This document shows, in pieces, positions 7,607-16,625 of a stretch of 64,000 nucleotides of DNA (position 1 is the stretch's first letter; the number at the start of each line of letters is the position of its first letter). The notes under the pieces are model-generated. The model was given only the letters and a program-made list of their open reading frames with translations. It was not told the origin of the DNA and ran no database searches. The translations under genes and the position numbers were made by a program. Origin of the DNA: an uncultured Roseicyclus sp. (GTDB lineage Bacteria; Pseudomonadota; Alphaproteobacteria; Rhodobacterales; Rhodobacteraceae); contig CANLEH010000002.1 of NCBI GenBank assembly GCA_947489665.1, forward strand, positions 186,001 through 250,000. The letters are read 5' to 3'.

Positions 7607-8500
7607 ATGGCAAAAGATACTGATTTGAAGGAATTTGATCCGCAGAGCGACGCAGCCACGCGGATTTCAGGCTTTGACAAAGGCGAATACCCCTACCCCA
7701 CCAAACTCCCTACGAAGGAATACGAGGCCCAAAAGGCTGCGCTGCAGGTTGAGCTGCTCAAAGTGCAGCATTGGGTGGAAGAGACCGGCCAAAAGATCGT
7801 GATGCTGTTTGAGGGCCGCGATGCTGCTGGCAAGGGGGGCACGATCAAGCGCTTTACCGAGCATCTGAACCCACGCGGCGCGCGGGTCGTGGCGCTGAAC
7901 AAACCGTCCGATGAAGAACGCGGGCAATGGTTCTTTCAACGCTACATCAAGCACCTGCCAACGGCGGGTGAGATCGTCCTTTACGACCGCTCCTGGTACA
8001 ACCGCGCAGGCGTCGAGCGGGTGATGGAGTTCTGCGAACCCAACGAATACCTCGAATTCATGCGCCAGACGCCTGATCTGGAGCGGATGCTGACCCGCTC
8101 CGGCATCCGGCTTTTCAAATATTGGTTCTCGGTCACGCAGGAAGAGCAACGCCGCCGATTCAAGTCCCGCGAAACCGATCCGCTGAAACAGTGGAAGCTG
8201 TCGCCCATCGACCGGGCAAGCCTCAACAAATGGGACGATTATACCGAGGCCAAGGAAGCGATGTTCTTCTACACCGACACCGCCGATGCGCCTTGGACGT
8301 TGATCCGTTCAAACGACAAGAAACGCGCTCGCCTTGGCTGTATGCGTCACTTCCTTGCCAGCTTGGATTATCCGGGCAAGGACCATGAGGTTGTGAGCCA
8401 ACCGGATCCAAAAATAGTGCTACAGGCAGAAACCGTGGTGCATGAGGCCGACCATATCCTTGCCAGCTCTCTCCACCCGAAAGCGCGGAAAAGCGGCTGA
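7607..8500 (+). CDS. ppk2: polyphosphate kinase 2
   Basis: A 297-residue PPK2-family enzyme that transfers phosphate between polyphosphate and nucleotides. The start MAKDTDLKEF at 7607 has AGGAGGG five bases upstream. The Walker A motif GRDAAGKGG is at residues 70-78, the Walker B/lid region YDRSWYNR at 126-133, and the lid continues with RRFKSRETDPLKQWKLSP. The length and a single domain indicate the class I type. Direction (nucleotide synthesis or polyphosphate formation) cannot be read from the sequence. An FnrL-like box lies upstream. Confidence 0.9.
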   Translation: MAKDTDLKEFDPQSDAATRISGFDKGEYPYPTKLPTKEYEAQKAALQVELLKVQHWVEETGQKIVMLFEGRDAAGKGGTIKRFTEHLNPRGARVVALNKPSDEERGQWFFQRYIKHLPTAGEIVLYDRSWYNRAGVERVMEFCEPNEYLEFMRQTPDLERMLTRSGIRLFKYWFSVTQEEQRRRFKSRETDPLKQWKLSPIDRASLNKWDDYTEAKEAMFFYTDTADAPWTLIRSNDKKRARLGCMRHFLASLDYPGKDHEVVSQPDPKIVLQAETVVHEADHILASSLHPKARKSG

Positions 8501-8540
8501 AGGTTTTGGCGGGCCAATGCAATCGGCCCGCCGCTTGAGG

Positions 8541-9116
8541 CTATTCCAAAACCAGAAGCACCCATTCGGTACGATCCGTGTCCCAACCGCCTTTCACCAG
8601 CGGGCGGCGGGCGACTTCGCGGAACCCAAGGCTGTGGTAGAGCGCTTCAGCCGGGGCGTTGCCCGCTGCCAGAATGATGCTCGCCCCCTGCCCTTCGGAT
8701 CGCGCGGCGAGCGCTTCCTCCAGCAAAAATCGTCCAAGGCCCTGTCCGCGTGCGTCTGGCAGCGCCGCCAGAACGTTTATATAAAGCGTGCCCGGCGCCA
8801 TATTTTCCAACTCGATCAGTGGAACGAACAGATCAGGCGTGTCTGGTGTGATATCTTCGGGCTCTGGGTAGACGTCATAGGTGATGATCATCCCCTTGGG
8901 CGCGCCATCCACGGTGCCCACCACCGCGTTGCGCCAGGAAAATGCGCCTTCCTCACGCGACGCACGCGCCATGCCCACATCCATCGGGGTTTCATCCCCC
9001 TGAACCATCGCGGCCCATAGGGTCATTGGAAGACCCTCGCCCGCCATATCCACCAACCGTACCATCAATGGCACGTCCGCCAACGTGGCCGGGCGGGAGG
9101 CCAGATCACGCGACAT
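8541..9116 (-). CDS. GNAT-family N-acetyltransferase
   Basis: A 191-residue protein starting MSRDLASRPATLADVPLM at 9116, behind GGGAGGG. The acetyl-CoA binding motif A is visible as LYINVLAALPDARGQGLGRFLLEEAL (about residues 112-138), followed by NAPAEALYHSLGFREVARR of motif B. The substrate is unknown. Its start lies inside the end of the homocysteine methyltransferase gene (11-base overlap), so the two are co-expressed. Confidence 0.85.
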   Translation of the reverse strand: MSRDLASRPATLADVPLMVRLVDMAGEGLPMTLWAAMVQGDETPMDVGMARASREEGAFSWRNAVVGTVDGAPKGMIITYDVYPEPEDITPDTPDLFVPLIELENMAPGTLYINVLAALPDARGQGLGRFLLEEALAARSEGQGASIILAAGNAPAEALYHSLGFREVARRPLVKGGWDTDRTEWVLLVLE

Positions 9117-10071
9117 GGTTGTGCCCTCCCAAACAGGCATGTCCAACCGCCGCGATATGGCGATGGTCAGTGCCGCAGCAGCCGCCAAGAACCTTCATTC
9201 CGGGTAGATGCGAAAGCATGGCTGCATGAAGCGCGCCGAATTCCTGCGGGTCGCCATCATCAAGCTCCACCGCCTCATCCAGTTCCGCATGGCTCATCCG
9301 ACTGGCATTGGAGCGCAAGCCACCTAGCCGATGCGTCCACGCTTCACCGTGCAGGATCGCCGTGTAGTGGTCGGGATGGGCGCAGTTGATCATGTAGAAC
9401 AGCGGCGTACTTCCAGTGGCCGCATCCACTTCTGCCACCGCATCCGCCACATTCTGGCCCGAGGGCATCACGCCATTCGTTTCAACAGTGAAGGAAACAA
9501 CAACAGGCAACCCGGCCAATGCAGCCGCCCGCGCGATCCCGATTGCTTCTTCCACATGGGTCATCGTGACCGCGCTCACCATATCGACCTGTGTTTTGGC
9601 AAAAGCCGCGATCTGGTGCGCGTGATAACCTTCATAGGCAGCAACCGACTTCATCTCGCCCGGCGCGTATCCGTCCCCCTCGGGTCCGATCACGCCATTC
9701 AGCACAACGTCCATGCCCGTCTCACGCCAGGGCTTGGCCAGCTCTGCCGCAAAGGCGGCCGCATCAACGTTAGCCCCTGCGACCGTTTCAGGCGCCAAGC
9801 CCAACTTTTCGCCCCAGCCCTGGCTCGCCCGCCATGTCGGTGTGTCGAGCACGAAACCCGTGCCCGCCTTAGATGCCAGCTTCAGATAGCCGTTGTAGTA
9901 CCGCGCGATGGTGGCGCGGCCCGCTTCCGTGTTCAGAAGCGGAAACGCCGCGAATTCCGGCAGATCCAAACCGTCGTGAAAAATCAAAGTCGTCTCCAAC
10001 CCGCCATCCGTCAAATACGGGCGGGACGTCGTCAGCAACGCCGAATGGCGTGGGTGGTCCAATTGGTCCAT
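9106..10071 (-). CDS. homocysteine S-methyltransferase family protein
   Basis: A 321-residue protein of the MmuM/BHMT fold. LTDGGLETTLIF at the N-terminus, then VVLNGVIGPEGDGY, and the zinc-thiol signature NCAHP plus the terminal GGCCGTDHRHI give the three cysteines that hold zinc and activate homocysteine. It probably transfers a methyl group from S-methylmethionine or a betaine-type donor to homocysteine. The donor cannot be told from sequence. The ATG at 10071 follows AGGAT. It is the first gene of a two-gene operon with a GNAT acetyltransferase. Confidence 0.85.
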   Translation of the reverse strand: MDQLDHPRHSALLTTSRPYLTDGGLETTLIFHDGLDLPEFAAFPLLNTEAGRATIARYYNGYLKLASKAGTGFVLDTPTWRASQGWGEKLGLAPETVAGANVDAAAFAAELAKPWRETGMDVVLNGVIGPEGDGYAPGEMKSVAAYEGYHAHQIAAFAKTQVDMVSAVTMTHVEEAIGIARAAALAGLPVVVSFTVETNGVMPSGQNVADAVAEVDAATGSTPLFYMINCAHPDHYTAILHGEAWTHRLGGLRSNASRMSHAELDEAVELDDGDPQEFGALHAAMLSHLPGMKVLGGCCGTDHRHIAAVGHACLGGHNHVA

Positions 10072-10098
10072 GGTGTTGATCCTGATAAAATGTGAGGC

Positions 10099-10128
10099 CC
10101 GGTGGCGTGGAAATCGCGCCAACACCGG
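10099..10128 (-). promoter_or_regulatory. stem-loop in the leader of the homocysteine methyltransferase mRNA
   Basis: CCGG-TGGCG (10099-10107) pairs with CGCCA (10117-10121) and CCGG (10125-10128), with a 3-base bulge. It lies 28 bases before the ATG on the minus strand. It does not match a SAM or SAH riboswitch I know. Confidence 0.3.
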
Positions 10129-10237
10129 ACCCGCAGGAAAAATCACAACGCGCCTTGGCGACCAAGGTAAGGGATTCCACCGCTTTGGCCCAAGCATGAT
10201 CTTGCAATGCAAGCGCCCCCACGCCATTGAACGCCCC

Positions 10238-11128
10238 ATGACACGCAGCCCAGACATCCTATGCATTGGCGCCGTCCTGTGGGACATCATCGGTCGCACG
10301 CAACTGCCGATGGTTCAGGGCAACGACAAGCCTGGCCAAATCACCCGCATTCCTGGTGGCGTAGCGCTGAATATCGCCATGGCACTGCAACGCTTGGGGC
10401 TGCAGACCGAGCTGCTGTCGGTGGTTGGAGATGACGGTGCGGGCAAGGAGTTGCGCGAAGCGTGCAGGCAAATGGGTCTTGGGACCGATGCAATGCTTGT
10501 CGATCCTGATCTGCCCACCGACGTCTATATGGCGATTGAGGCGCAAGGCGCGCTGGTTGCTGCCATCGCAGACGCGCATTCGCTGGAACGGGCCGGTGCA
10601 CGCATCCTTGATCCGCTGGCCGATGGACGGCTCGGCTCGGTCACGGCCCCGTGGAATGGTCCGGTCGCGCTGGATGGCAATCTAACCGAGGCGCTCCTGG
10701 CTGATATTGCGAAAAGCCCGCTTTTTTCGCAGGCCGACCTGCGCATTGCCCCAGCCTCCCCCGGCAAAGCGGAACGTTTGCGCCCGTTTCTAACCCATCC
10801 CCGCGCCACACTGTACGTCAACCGGGAGGAGGCGGGCCTGCTGACAGGCACAAACCCAGCCAATGCCATCGCCGCGGCAGAGGCGTTGTTGCGCGCAGGC
10901 GCGGGCCGGGTATTGGTCACGGAGGGCGCACAGATGGCCGTTGATGCCACGCCCGACAGCACCCTGACCCAGACGCCGCCCCCCGTTGAAGCCATCCGCA
11001 TCACCGGCGCAGGCGACACTTTCATGGCCGCGCATATCGCCGCCGAGATCGCGGGGGCGACCCGAGCGGACGCACTGCACACGGCCACCACAACCGCTGC
11101 CGCCTATGTCGCCGGAGATGCGTTATGA
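10238..11128 (+). CDS. psuK: PfkB-family carbohydrate kinase, probable pseudouridine kinase
   Basis: A 296-residue ribokinase-fold protein: an N-terminal ILCIGAVLWDIIGR, PGGVALNIAMALQRLG, and the C-terminal PfkB signature ITGAGDTFMAAHIA, whose Asp is the catalytic base. It should phosphorylate pseudouridine to pseudouridine 5'-phosphate. The specificity is inferred from its 4-base overlap with psuG. The start at 10238 fits the family N-terminus, but no strong ribosome binding site precedes it; an ATG at 10197 is an alternative. Confidence 0.8.
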   Translation: MTRSPDILCIGAVLWDIIGRTQLPMVQGNDKPGQITRIPGGVALNIAMALQRLGLQTELLSVVGDDGAGKELREACRQMGLGTDAMLVDPDLPTDVYMAIEAQGALVAAIADAHSLERAGARILDPLADGRLGSVTAPWNGPVALDGNLTEALLADIAKSPLFSQADLRIAPASPGKAERLRPFLTHPRATLYVNREEAGLLTGTNPANAIAAAEALLRAGAGRVLVTEGAQMAVDATPDSTLTQTPPPVEAIRITGAGDTFMAAHIAAEIAGATRADALHTATTTAAAYVAGDAL

Positions 11129-12033
11129 CCCTGCCCCTCACATTCTCGCCCGGGGTCGCCTCGGCCAAGGCCGAAGGCGCCGCCATTGTGGCCCTTGAAA
11201 GCACCATCATCACCCACGGCATGCCCTACCCGCAGAACGTTGAAACGGCGCAGCGGGTAGAGGCTGAGATACGAAACGCCGGTGCGGTTCCCGCCACAAT
11301 CGCAATCATGGACGGCACCATTCACATCGGCCTGACAGAGGAGCGCCTCGAAACGCTCGCACAGGCACGCGATGTCGCAAAACTCAGCCGCGCGGATCTG
11401 GCCGCTTGCCTCGCCTCTGGCGGGATCGGTGCCACGACGGTCGCCGCCACTATGATCTGCGCCCATCTCGCAGGTATCCACGTCTTTGCGACAGGCGGCA
11501 TTGGCGGGGTCCATAAAGGCGCCGAAGAAAGCTTTGATATTTCCGCAGATCTCCACGAACTCGGCCAAACCCCCGTCACGGTCGTTGCGGCCGGTGCCAA
11601 GGCCATCCTCGACCTGCCCAAAACTCTTGAGGTGCTTGAGACCTTGGGCGTGCCCGTTATCGCGCTCGGCCAAACTGCCTTCCCTGCTTTCTGGAGCCGC
11701 GACAGCGGGTTGCCCGCCCCCTTACGCATGGATGATCCAGCAGACATCGCTGCCGCCCACCGGATGCGCAAAACCCTGGGCCTGCCCGGTGGGCAACTCA
11801 TCGCCAACCCGATCCCGCTGGACGCTGAAATCGCGGCAGAGACCCTGGCCCCCTTGATCGCGCAGGCGCAATCCGAGGCAGAGGCACAAGGTGTGTCCGG
11901 CAAAGGCGTCACGCCCTTCTTGCTGCAACGGCTCTTTGAATTGACCGAAGGCAAAAGCCTGACCGCAAATATCGCGCTTGTGCTCAACAATGCCCGGGTT
12001 GCCGCCCAAATTGCCCAACATTTGCGCGACTGA
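11125..12033 (+). CDS. psuG: pseudouridine-5'-phosphate glycosidase
   Basis: A 302-residue PsuG. The family motifs ALESTIITHGMPYPQN, TIAIMDGTIHIGL, FATGGIGGVHKGAE, VVAAGAKAILDLPKTLE and GVTPFLLQRLFELT are all visible. The Lys in GGVHKGAE is part of the active site. It cleaves the C-glycosidic bond of pseudouridine 5'-phosphate to uracil and ribose 5-phosphate. It overlaps the kinase gene by 4 bases. No nucleoside transporter is nearby, so internal RNA turnover is a likely source of substrate. Confidence 0.95.
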   Translation: MTLPLTFSPGVASAKAEGAAIVALESTIITHGMPYPQNVETAQRVEAEIRNAGAVPATIAIMDGTIHIGLTEERLETLAQARDVAKLSRADLAACLASGGIGATTVAATMICAHLAGIHVFATGGIGGVHKGAEESFDISADLHELGQTPVTVVAAGAKAILDLPKTLEVLETLGVPVIALGQTAFPAFWSRDSGLPAPLRMDDPADIAAAHRMRKTLGLPGGQLIANPIPLDAEIAAETLAPLIAQAQSEAEAQGVSGKGVTPFLLQRLFELTEGKSLTANIALVLNNARVAAQIAQHLRD

Positions 12034-12115
12034 CGCCGGCCGGGCACCTGTGCGCTTGTGCGCCCGCCCCGGCGCGCCTAGATAAACCCTAATTCGATCA
12101 GCAGCTGACGGCCCC

Positions 12116-12826
12116 ATGAAACTGCCTCAACCCGAAAAACCGCCCCGCCGCGGAATGTTCGCCTCGCTCAGGTCGAACTTTCTGACGGGTCTGATCGTGA
12201 TCGCCCCGATCGGCATCACGATCTGGTTGATCTGGACGTTGACAGGTTGGATCGACAGCTGGGTGCTGCCCTTTATCCCGGACCGCTACAATCCATCCCT
12301 GTTGATCGCCGAATGGACCGGCATCAATATCAACATTCGCGGCATCGGCGTGGTGACGTTCTTCGTCTTCACGATGCTTGTGGGCTGGATCGCCAAGGGT
12401 CTGATCGGGCGTTCGATGATCCGATGGGCAGAATCGCTGGTGCTGTCGATCCCGGTCGTGCGCACGGTCTATTCCGGCCTGAAGCAGATCGCCGAAACGG
12501 TCCTTCAGCAAGGCCAGCAGAACTTCGACAAGGCCTGTCTTGTGCAATACCCGCGTGAGGGGATCTGGGCGATTGCCTTCATCTCGACCTCCGCCAAGGG
12601 CGAGATCGCGGAGAAGGTGCCGCAGGATATGGTGTCTGTTTTCCTGCCCACCACGCCCAACCCGACCTCGGGTTTTCTGCTGTTTGTGCCGCGTAAGGAT
12701 GTCATCATCCTCGACATGACCGTCGAAGACAGCGCCAAGCTGATCATCTCCGCCGGTCTGGTCTACCCCAACGGCGAAGACGCGAAAAAAGCGGTTGAAA
12801 CGCAGGTGGCCGAAGCCGCCGAATGA
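12116..12826 (+). CDS. DUF502-family membrane protein
   Basis: A 236-residue protein with two strong hydrophobic helices (FLTGLIVIAPIGITIWLIW, about residues 23-41, and IGVVTFFVFTMLVGWIA, about 77-94) and a soluble C-terminal part. The central segment with IPVVRTVYSGLKQIAE is characteristic of DUF502 proteins, which are widespread and of unclear function. It lies 82 bases after psuG, and its stop overlaps the start of the ATPase gene by 4 bases. Confidence 0.85.
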   Translation: MKLPQPEKPPRRGMFASLRSNFLTGLIVIAPIGITIWLIWTLTGWIDSWVLPFIPDRYNPSLLIAEWTGININIRGIGVVTFFVFTMLVGWIAKGLIGRSMIRWAESLVLSIPVVRTVYSGLKQIAETVLQQGQQNFDKACLVQYPREGIWAIAFISTSAKGEIAEKVPQDMVSVFLPTTPNPTSGFLLFVPRKDVIILDMTVEDSAKLIISAGLVYPNGEDAKKAVETQVAEAAE

Positions 12827-13338
12827 GCGATCGATTCTACGTCATCACCGGCTGTTCCGGCGGCGGCAAATCCACATTGATCGAAGCTTTGGCCAAGGCC
12901 GGCCATAATGTCGTACGCGAACCCGGCCGCCGCATCATTGCACGGGGCGGCCCCCTTCCCTGGGACGATCCTCGAGGCTTCGCACAGGCCGCGATTGCCA
13001 TGGCCGAGGCCGACTATGACGCCGCCCTTGCCGTAAATGGCCCGGTTTTCTTCGACCGTGGCCTGATCGACGCGGTCGTCGCCTTGGCCGACGCCACCGG
13101 CCAAGACCCTGACCTGGACCGCATCGCGCGACGTCCTCATGCAAAGCCCGTCTTCTTCGCCCCACCATGGCCAGAACTCTTCGCCAACGATGAAAATAGA
13201 CGACACGGATTTCCAGAAGCCTTGGCCGAACATGACAGGCTAGCGGACGTCTACCCCTCTCTGGGCCACACGCTCACCTCGCTTCCCAAAACGTCAGTCG
13301 CGGGGCGCGTGGCGCATGTCTTAGCGCTGTCGCAGTGA
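12823..13338 (+). CDS. P-loop ATPase/kinase of the AAA_28 type
   Basis: A 171-residue single-domain protein. Walker A is GCSGGGKST at about residues 9-17, and the DRGLIDAV segment near residue 78 is a plausible Walker B region. Size and layout resemble small nucleoside/nucleotide-kinase-like AAA_28 proteins. The substrate is not known. It overlaps the DUF502 gene by 4 bases and is followed 41 bases later by the HEAT-like protein. Confidence 0.75.
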   Translation: MSDRFYVITGCSGGGKSTLIEALAKAGHNVVREPGRRIIARGGPLPWDDPRGFAQAAIAMAEADYDAALAVNGPVFFDRGLIDAVVALADATGQDPDLDRIARRPHAKPVFFAPPWPELFANDENRRHGFPEALAEHDRLADVYPSLGHTLTSLPKTSVAGRVAHVLALSQ

Positions 13339-13379
13339 TGCTTTGGGCGCCGGTTGCAAATCAGGCTATAGGTGATCGA

Positions 13380-14582
13380 ATGCTAGATGGCCTCGACGAT
13401 ATCGAATGGGACTCCCTCATCCACGCCTATGGGCCAGCGACGGACATCCCGGATGATCTGCGCGCCCTGCTCAGCCCGGATGAGAAAACCGCGAAAGACG
13501 CGCTTTGGCGTCTGTTTGGAAACATCCATCATCAGGGCACGGTTTATATGGCCACGCCTCCGGCAATTCCCTTCCTGACAGAGATTGCCCTGGCACTTCC
13601 GCCGGAGCGTGCGGCCGGAGTGGTCGATCTGTTGTCTGCGATGTTGGAATATGCAGCGGACCTTATGATCGGGGACCGGCTCACCGTCGCAGCCTTCCGG
13701 GAAAGGATGCAGGCCGAGGAAGCAGTCCTTGGCCCCAAGGCCATGGCGGAATGTATCGAATTTGGGTGCCCGCCCACTGTGATAGTTGAGACCTATGATG
13801 CCGTCATGGCGCAGATCCCGGTTTTGATGGAGGGTTTGGACACTGGCCATCCCGCCATCCAGGTCGCCCTGTTCGGCCTGTTGGCTGACGCCCCCGAACA
13901 ACGTGAAACCGCGAAGTCCCTGGCCGAGCGCGTTCTGTTCACCGGCACGTCCGATGAAGTGGCTCAGGTCAGTGCCATTGAATGCCTGCGGTCCTTGGGC
14001 CGCTTTGTCGAAGTAGAGGATTTCGGATCGACGTTTGAGAAACTCTCGGTGCACGAAGCTTCTCCGTTTCTGACCGCCTATGTTGTTCTGACTCAGAGCA
14101 AGACCGGCCATGCTGACCCGGAAGACCTGCTGCACGTGTTGGAGGGTGCGGACCGCTTGTACGAGATCGACCGCAAGACCGCGCGCGGAAAGGGATGGAC
14201 GGCTTTTCGCATCGCAGGCGCGTTGGTGCCGTGGGCGGATACGGACAAAGAGCGGATTTGTAACGCAGTCATGGGCGCGATTTCCGCCGCGCGAACGGTC
14301 AAGGCGAGCCCGGATGATGTGATCGACGTGTTGGTGCGGGTTCTGGCCAGCCCGCAGCCCGCGAAGGACTATTTCACCGGCAAGCGCACACCCGACCTCA
14401 CGCCGCTTGAAAAGCGGGCGCTGTCCCACATCGCCGAGTTCGGCACATGGAAGATCGGCAATAAATGGTTCGGGAGTTTTGCGCAGCAGATGCGCTCTTA
14501 CGGCCTACCCGACAAGCCGGATGCGCTGCTCGATTTTGCGGGTAACAGGCCCGGCCTCTTCGCGCGGTGGTTCGGGCGATGA
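13380..14582 (+). CDS. HEAT-repeat-like protein of unknown function
   Basis: A 400-residue alpha-helical protein. The chosen start (MLDGLDDIEWDSL at 13380, AGGTGAT upstream) matches the usual family N-terminus; a GTG at 13335 would add 15 residues. The segment ALWRLFGNIHHQGTVYMATP is the most recognisable block of a widespread HEAT-like family (HQGTVYPAT in others). The rest is repeated helix pairs. Such folds bind other proteins. No enzymatic motif is seen. The 120 bases after it contain a GGGCCGC/GCGGCCC inverted repeat without a T-run. Confidence 0.7.
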   Translation: MLDGLDDIEWDSLIHAYGPATDIPDDLRALLSPDEKTAKDALWRLFGNIHHQGTVYMATPPAIPFLTEIALALPPERAAGVVDLLSAMLEYAADLMIGDRLTVAAFRERMQAEEAVLGPKAMAECIEFGCPPTVIVETYDAVMAQIPVLMEGLDTGHPAIQVALFGLLADAPEQRETAKSLAERVLFTGTSDEVAQVSAIECLRSLGRFVEVEDFGSTFEKLSVHEASPFLTAYVVLTQSKTGHADPEDLLHVLEGADRLYEIDRKTARGKGWTAFRIAGALVPWADTDKERICNAVMGAISAARTVKASPDDVIDVLVRVLASPQPAKDYFTGKRTPDLTPLEKRALSHIAEFGTWKIGNKWFGSFAQQMRSYGLPDKPDALLDFAGNRPGLFARWFGR

Positions 14583-14702
14583 AACAGGGCCGCCCCATCA
14601 CGGAAGCGGCCCAATCATGGTTAGCCAAAGGTTAACGAAAGATCGTTTCCCATTTGATCTCCGAGGGTTAACCTCCGGTTTCAACCTTGCAACCGTCGGC
14701 AC

Positions 14703-16511
14703 TCATTCCTCTTCAACCCACCAGACATCCGGCTGCCAGCCAATCCAATCGCCATAGATTGGGATGTAATCCGGGTAGTTCAGTTCAGAATTGAAGGCCA
14801 ACCGGCTGATCGGATTGTGGTGGAACGGCACGACATACCGCTGCGAGATCAACACCCGGTCCAGCGCCCGAACCGCCGCAAGGTAGTCATCCTGACTTGG
14901 CGCGCTCAACATCTCGTCAACCAATGCCTCGATCGCCGGATGACAGGCCCCCATTAGGTTGCGCGAGCCTTCGACCTCCGCCATTTCGCAGCCCCAGTAA
15001 AGCCGCTGTTCATTGCCGGGGCTTAGGGACAGGCCGCGGCGGTAATAGGTCATATCGAAGTCGTAGACATCCGTACGCTCGCGGTACTGCGCACTGTCCA
15101 CACGCGTGACGTTCACCTCGATCCCCACACGCGCCAGCGCTTCCACATAGATATTGGCAATCGAGTCATTCTCCGACGACCCGGTTTGAAGCAGGATCTC
15201 AAACGTCACTGGCCCGTCAGGTCCGGTCATCACACCTTCTTCGACGATGTAGCCAGCCTCCTCCATCAACGCGATCGCCGTGCGAATGCCGTCGCGGTTG
15301 CGCTCGGACCCGTCCGAGACAGGAAGCTCGTACCCTTCCATCGCACCCGGCAACAACTCGTCTGCAAAGGGCGCCAGATACTCAGCCACACGTCCCTGAG
15401 CAGCCCCCGGCTCCATAGAAAGCGGAGAATTCGCAAAGTACGATGTGATACGCGGGTCCACACCGCCATTGATGGTCTGGTTGATGAACTCAAAGTTGAA
15501 CGCTTGGATCATCGCCTCACGCACGCGCCAATCGTCAAATAGCGGGCGACGGGTGTTCATCACAAAGCCAGTGATACCCGAAGGCCGCTGATGGGCGACC
15601 TCAGCCAGCTCTACTTCGCCATTCTGAACGCGCGGGAAATCGTAGTTGTCGGCCCAAGCCTGCGCCGAGGTTTCGCGCATTGTTGTCACCAATCCACTGG
15701 TAAACGCCTCACGCATTGCATTGCCGTCACCGAAAAACTCCATCCGGACTTCATCGATCACGTTGGTGCCACGCCGGAACGGCACATCTGCACCCCAATA
15801 GTCCGGATTGCGCCGCAGGCTGACAAAGCGCCCTGCTTCGAAATCATCGATGATATACGGGGCTGTCGTGATCGGAATATTCGTCAGACCGCTTTCGGTA
15901 AACTCGACGTCCTCCCATTGAGCGGCCTGAAGGATGGGTCGGAGACCCATGATCATCGCAAGCTCTCGGTCCGCTTCCCCCAAGGTGATCCGCACAGTGC
16001 GCTCACCCACCGCTTCGATCCCCTCGACGCGGCTCCACGAGCCGAGATAGCGGGGATGACCGTCAGTTCCGAGCGTTTCAAACGACCAGATCACGTCCTC
16101 GACCGTGACCGGGCTGCCATCGGAAAACGCGGCCTCTTCCCGCAAGGTGAACTCGACCCAGGTATGGTCGTCCCCGATCTCCACCGTTTCGGCCAGCAAG
16201 CCGTAAAGCGTGAAGGGTTCATCATAAGATCGGCCCAACAGCGATTCGTAGGCGAGGAATCGCAACTGCCATGGAACCGAGCCTTCCCGAATATGCGGGT
16301 TCAGCGAATCGAACGAGCCAACTTCGCCGGTGACGATTCGCCCGCCCGTGGGGGCATCCGGATTGGCGTAAGGCAGATGTTCGAAATCCGCGCCGAGCGC
16401 GGGTTCGCCGTACATGGCGACGCCATGCGAAGGCTCAGCAATGGCAGGGCTGGCGAGCGCCAGACCCAAGGCCACAATACCTGCCCCTTTGATGAAACAA
16501 TGCGTGTGCAT
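14703..16511 (-). CDS. ABC transporter substrate-binding protein, family 5 (YejA-like)
   Basis: A 602-residue periplasmic binding protein. The signal peptide has a hydrophobic core GIVALGLALASPAIA and is cleaved near SPAIA-EPSHG. The N-terminal HGVAMYGEPAL and the PDAPTGGRIVTGEVGSFDSLNPH block are typical of the YejA/SBP_bac_5 branch that binds oligopeptides or microcin C-type compounds. GCAGGAGGA precedes the ATG. No permease or ATPase genes (yejB/E/F) accompany it, so it must share a transporter encoded elsewhere. Confidence 0.88.
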   Translation of the reverse strand: MHTHCFIKGAGIVALGLALASPAIAEPSHGVAMYGEPALGADFEHLPYANPDAPTGGRIVTGEVGSFDSLNPHIREGSVPWQLRFLAYESLLGRSYDEPFTLYGLLAETVEIGDDHTWVEFTLREEAAFSDGSPVTVEDVIWSFETLGTDGHPRYLGSWSRVEGIEAVGERTVRITLGEADRELAMIMGLRPILQAAQWEDVEFTESGLTNIPITTAPYIIDDFEAGRFVSLRRNPDYWGADVPFRRGTNVIDEVRMEFFGDGNAMREAFTSGLVTTMRETSAQAWADNYDFPRVQNGEVELAEVAHQRPSGITGFVMNTRRPLFDDWRVREAMIQAFNFEFINQTINGGVDPRITSYFANSPLSMEPGAAQGRVAEYLAPFADELLPGAMEGYELPVSDGSERNRDGIRTAIALMEEAGYIVEEGVMTGPDGPVTFEILLQTGSSENDSIANIYVEALARVGIEVNVTRVDSAQYRERTDVYDFDMTYYRRGLSLSPGNEQRLYWGCEMAEVEGSRNLMGACHPAIEALVDEMLSAPSQDDYLAAVRALDRVLISQRYVVPFHHNPISRLAFNSELNYPDYIPIYGDWIGWQPDVWWVEEE

Positions 16512-16590
16512 TTGTGAACAATCCTCCTGCGGCCCGATTTTGTTGTAGTCTCACGCTATCCGGGCCGGATTGGGAGGGCAAACTTTTCGG

Positions 16591-16619
16591 TTGGACACGG
16601 GCCAAGTCATTGCTTATAA
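16591..16619 (+). promoter_or_regulatory. near-consensus sigma-70 promoter for a small RNA
   Basis: TTGGAC (16591-16596), a 17-base spacer and TTATAA (16614-16619). It drives a transcript that starts near 16626 and meets a strong terminator about 75 bases later. It is the best promoter match in the window. Confidence 0.7.
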
Positions 16620-16625
16620 AGGGGT

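Noticed and set aside
15591-16517. Long plus-strand open frame opposite the binding-protein gene
   Set aside because: It is a shadow of a well-supported 602-residue protein; its sequence is low in complexity and has no recognisable family.
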